The notes beneath the pieces were generated by a model. The model saw only the letters and a list, made by a program, of their open reading frames with translations. It had not been told where the DNA came from and ran no database searches. Positions 17,362-18,361 of a stretch of 18,361 nucleotides of DNA are shown here, one piece after another. The stretch is from Baffinella frigidus (Eukaryota > Cryptophyceae > Cryptomonadales > Baffinellaceae): assembly GCA_026770585.1 (NCBI GenBank), contig MU646366.1, positions 473,904-492,264 of the forward strand, written 5' to 3'. Both the position numbers and the translations under genes were made by a program. The stretch's first letter is position 1. Each line of letters starts with the position of its first letter.

Positions 17362-17385
17362 CTGCTGGCCGTACCCCTGCGGCGC
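17362..17385 (-). CDS. Candidate 24-base microexon (Gly/Gln/Tyr)
   Basis: Island inside the array: CAGTAG|GCG then APQGYGQQ, ending CAG|GATTCC (GA donor). It is phase 0 at both ends and joins the exon at 17062 to give GYGQQGGMLPGPGGMMGG, a natural composition. Without the neighbour it would not be callable. Confidence 0.4.
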
Positions 17386-17455
17386 CTACTGCTGTTTTAG
17401 GGTTTAGGGTTCAGGGTTTAGGGTTTCGAAAACACTGTGTGATAAACTTTAGGGT

Positions 17456-17600
17456 TCAAACAAAATCAAAAAATGTTTTTCAAAGGTTCTCTGTCTCCCA
17501 GGAACATGCCGACCATAGGACCCCAAGAGGCGCGTGTCCGTATTCGCGTGTAACGCCTTGAGCACTCTCTGCTTCAAGCTCGGACGCATGTCAGGGGGAG
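17456..17600 (-). CDS. Candidate upstream exon, unrecognised
   Basis: Minus-strand open frame with VLASPPDMRPSLKQRVLKAL followed by HANTDTRLLGSYGRHVPG; ATG at 17589. Composition is protein-like and the position is upstream of the microexon in the same direction. Exon ends are not fixed (possible donor at GG|GTCCTATG). Telomere-like words resume at 17396-17455. Confidence 0.25.
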
Positions 17601-17640
17601 ACGCGAGAACAGTCGCCTCAGGACAGCAGAGGGGTGTGCG

Positions 17641-18300
17641 ATCCTTGAGGTCCTTTAGGTTTTAATTTCGCCAAACATATTTAACGACACGCCCTTCCGT
17701 AAAAGGGACTTGACTGAGGTAACGTCACAAGGTGAGAGGGATTATGTAGGGGTGTGAGGTGATATTTCGACCACCATAGCCCAACGACACGCCCTGCCGT
17801 AGAAAGGGCTGCAGAGAAAGAATTTTTGCTTTCGGATCGCGTTTAGCTTTCCAGTGCAGAGGCTCGTGAAGAGGGATACAGGGTGGTTCTCTTGGGGTGT
17901 TTGAGGTGTGCCGGATGGCAGCACGCTCGCGCACGCACCGAACCCAAGTCAACCTTTATGAGGCTCATGGTATCCCATGGTGGAAGTATAAAAGCTCCAG
18001 CCACGGATGCCCCACACGGTGAGAGGGATTATGTGGGGGGGTGAGGTGAGATCAGTCACACACCAAAGATGAAAGGAGATAAAATGAGTCCGTTGATTTC
18101 TCATCCTTTAGGTCCTTTAGGTTTTAATTTCTCCGAACATAGCCCAACGACACGCCCTTCCGTAGAAAGGACTGCAAAGAAAGCATGGTTGCTTTTTAGA
18201 TATCGAGTCCTTGAGGTCCTTTAGGTTCTTCGAGCTCCCAACATAGGCGGACACCGGAACTTATCTTGCAGAAAGGCCATGCTTCCTTTCGGATCACATC
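17641..18300 (+). repeat. Dispersed repeat family, copies 2-5
   Basis: Copies at 17641-17712, 17779-17850, 18101-18206 and 18208-18300 share TCCTTTAGGTTTTAATTTC, ACGACACGCCCTTCCGT, AAAGG(A/G)CTGCA and an AAAGCA...TGCTTT hairpin. A linked word, GTGAGAGGGATTATGT, occurs at 17732 and 18019. Copies vary in completeness. No convincing gene between 17640 and the window end; the remaining 60 bases are unassigned. Confidence 0.75.
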
Positions 18301-18361
18301 AGGCCCCCCAGTGCAGAAGGATCGCGGCAGAACCGGCTAAAGGGTATCCTCATCGGGCGTT

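Noticed and set aside
17179-17561. ORFs rich in GLWFMVYG
   Set aside because: A 7-bp repeat read through gives a 7-residue peptide period in every frame; no evidence of coding.
17984-17994. TATA box (GTATAAAAG)
   Set aside because: A single AT word near a repeat, with no start codon or exon downstream that it could serve.

Overview
This is nuclear eukaryotic DNA: intron-containing coding sequence mixed with long degenerate arrays of the plant/alveolate-type telomere heptamer (TTTAGGG on +, CCCTAAA on -). No rRNA, tRNA, bacterial operon or CRISPR signal was seen. Intron ends rebuilt by protein homology and phase are unusual. Donors are mostly GT with a loose consensus, but GA and GC donors also occur, and nearly all acceptors are AG followed by G. 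That combination has been reported for dinoflagellate genomes, so a dinoflagellate is my first guess. A chromerid or an alga with TTTAGGG telomeres is the alternative; this cannot be settled from the sequence alone.

Layout. (1) 3644 to 1, minus: a gene for a Pro/Ala/Glu/Ser-rich repeat protein made of tandemly duplicated phase-2 exons, running off the left edge. A truncated inverted copy of its exon lies at about 3770-3950 and abuts a C-rich telomere-like block (3957-4440). (2) 4440-6390: one candidate exon, CT-rich tracts, two foldback/hairpin elements, one copy of a dispersed element, and a G-rich telomere-like block. (3) 12862 to about 6394, minus: a 13-exon gene for an NAD(P)H quinone oxidoreductase-like MDR protein. 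All twelve junctions join in phase. At least seven of its introns carry telomere-like sequence. The exon for the cofactor-specificity loop is present in four tandem copies. (4) 13476-14085, plus: a Tyr/Pro-rich C-terminal coding region in three short exons. (5) about 17385 to 14338, minus: small Gly/Met/Gln-rich and other candidate exons, apparently one gene whose introns are almost entirely telomere-like (one of about 2.3 kb). (6) 17640-18361: a short dispersed repeat family also seen at 6208-6320.

Main message: what looks like a telomere-repeat desert is largely intronic. The non-repeat islands inside it read as exons, and most were missed by simple ORF calling because they are 24-120 bases long. 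No functional link between the genes is evident.
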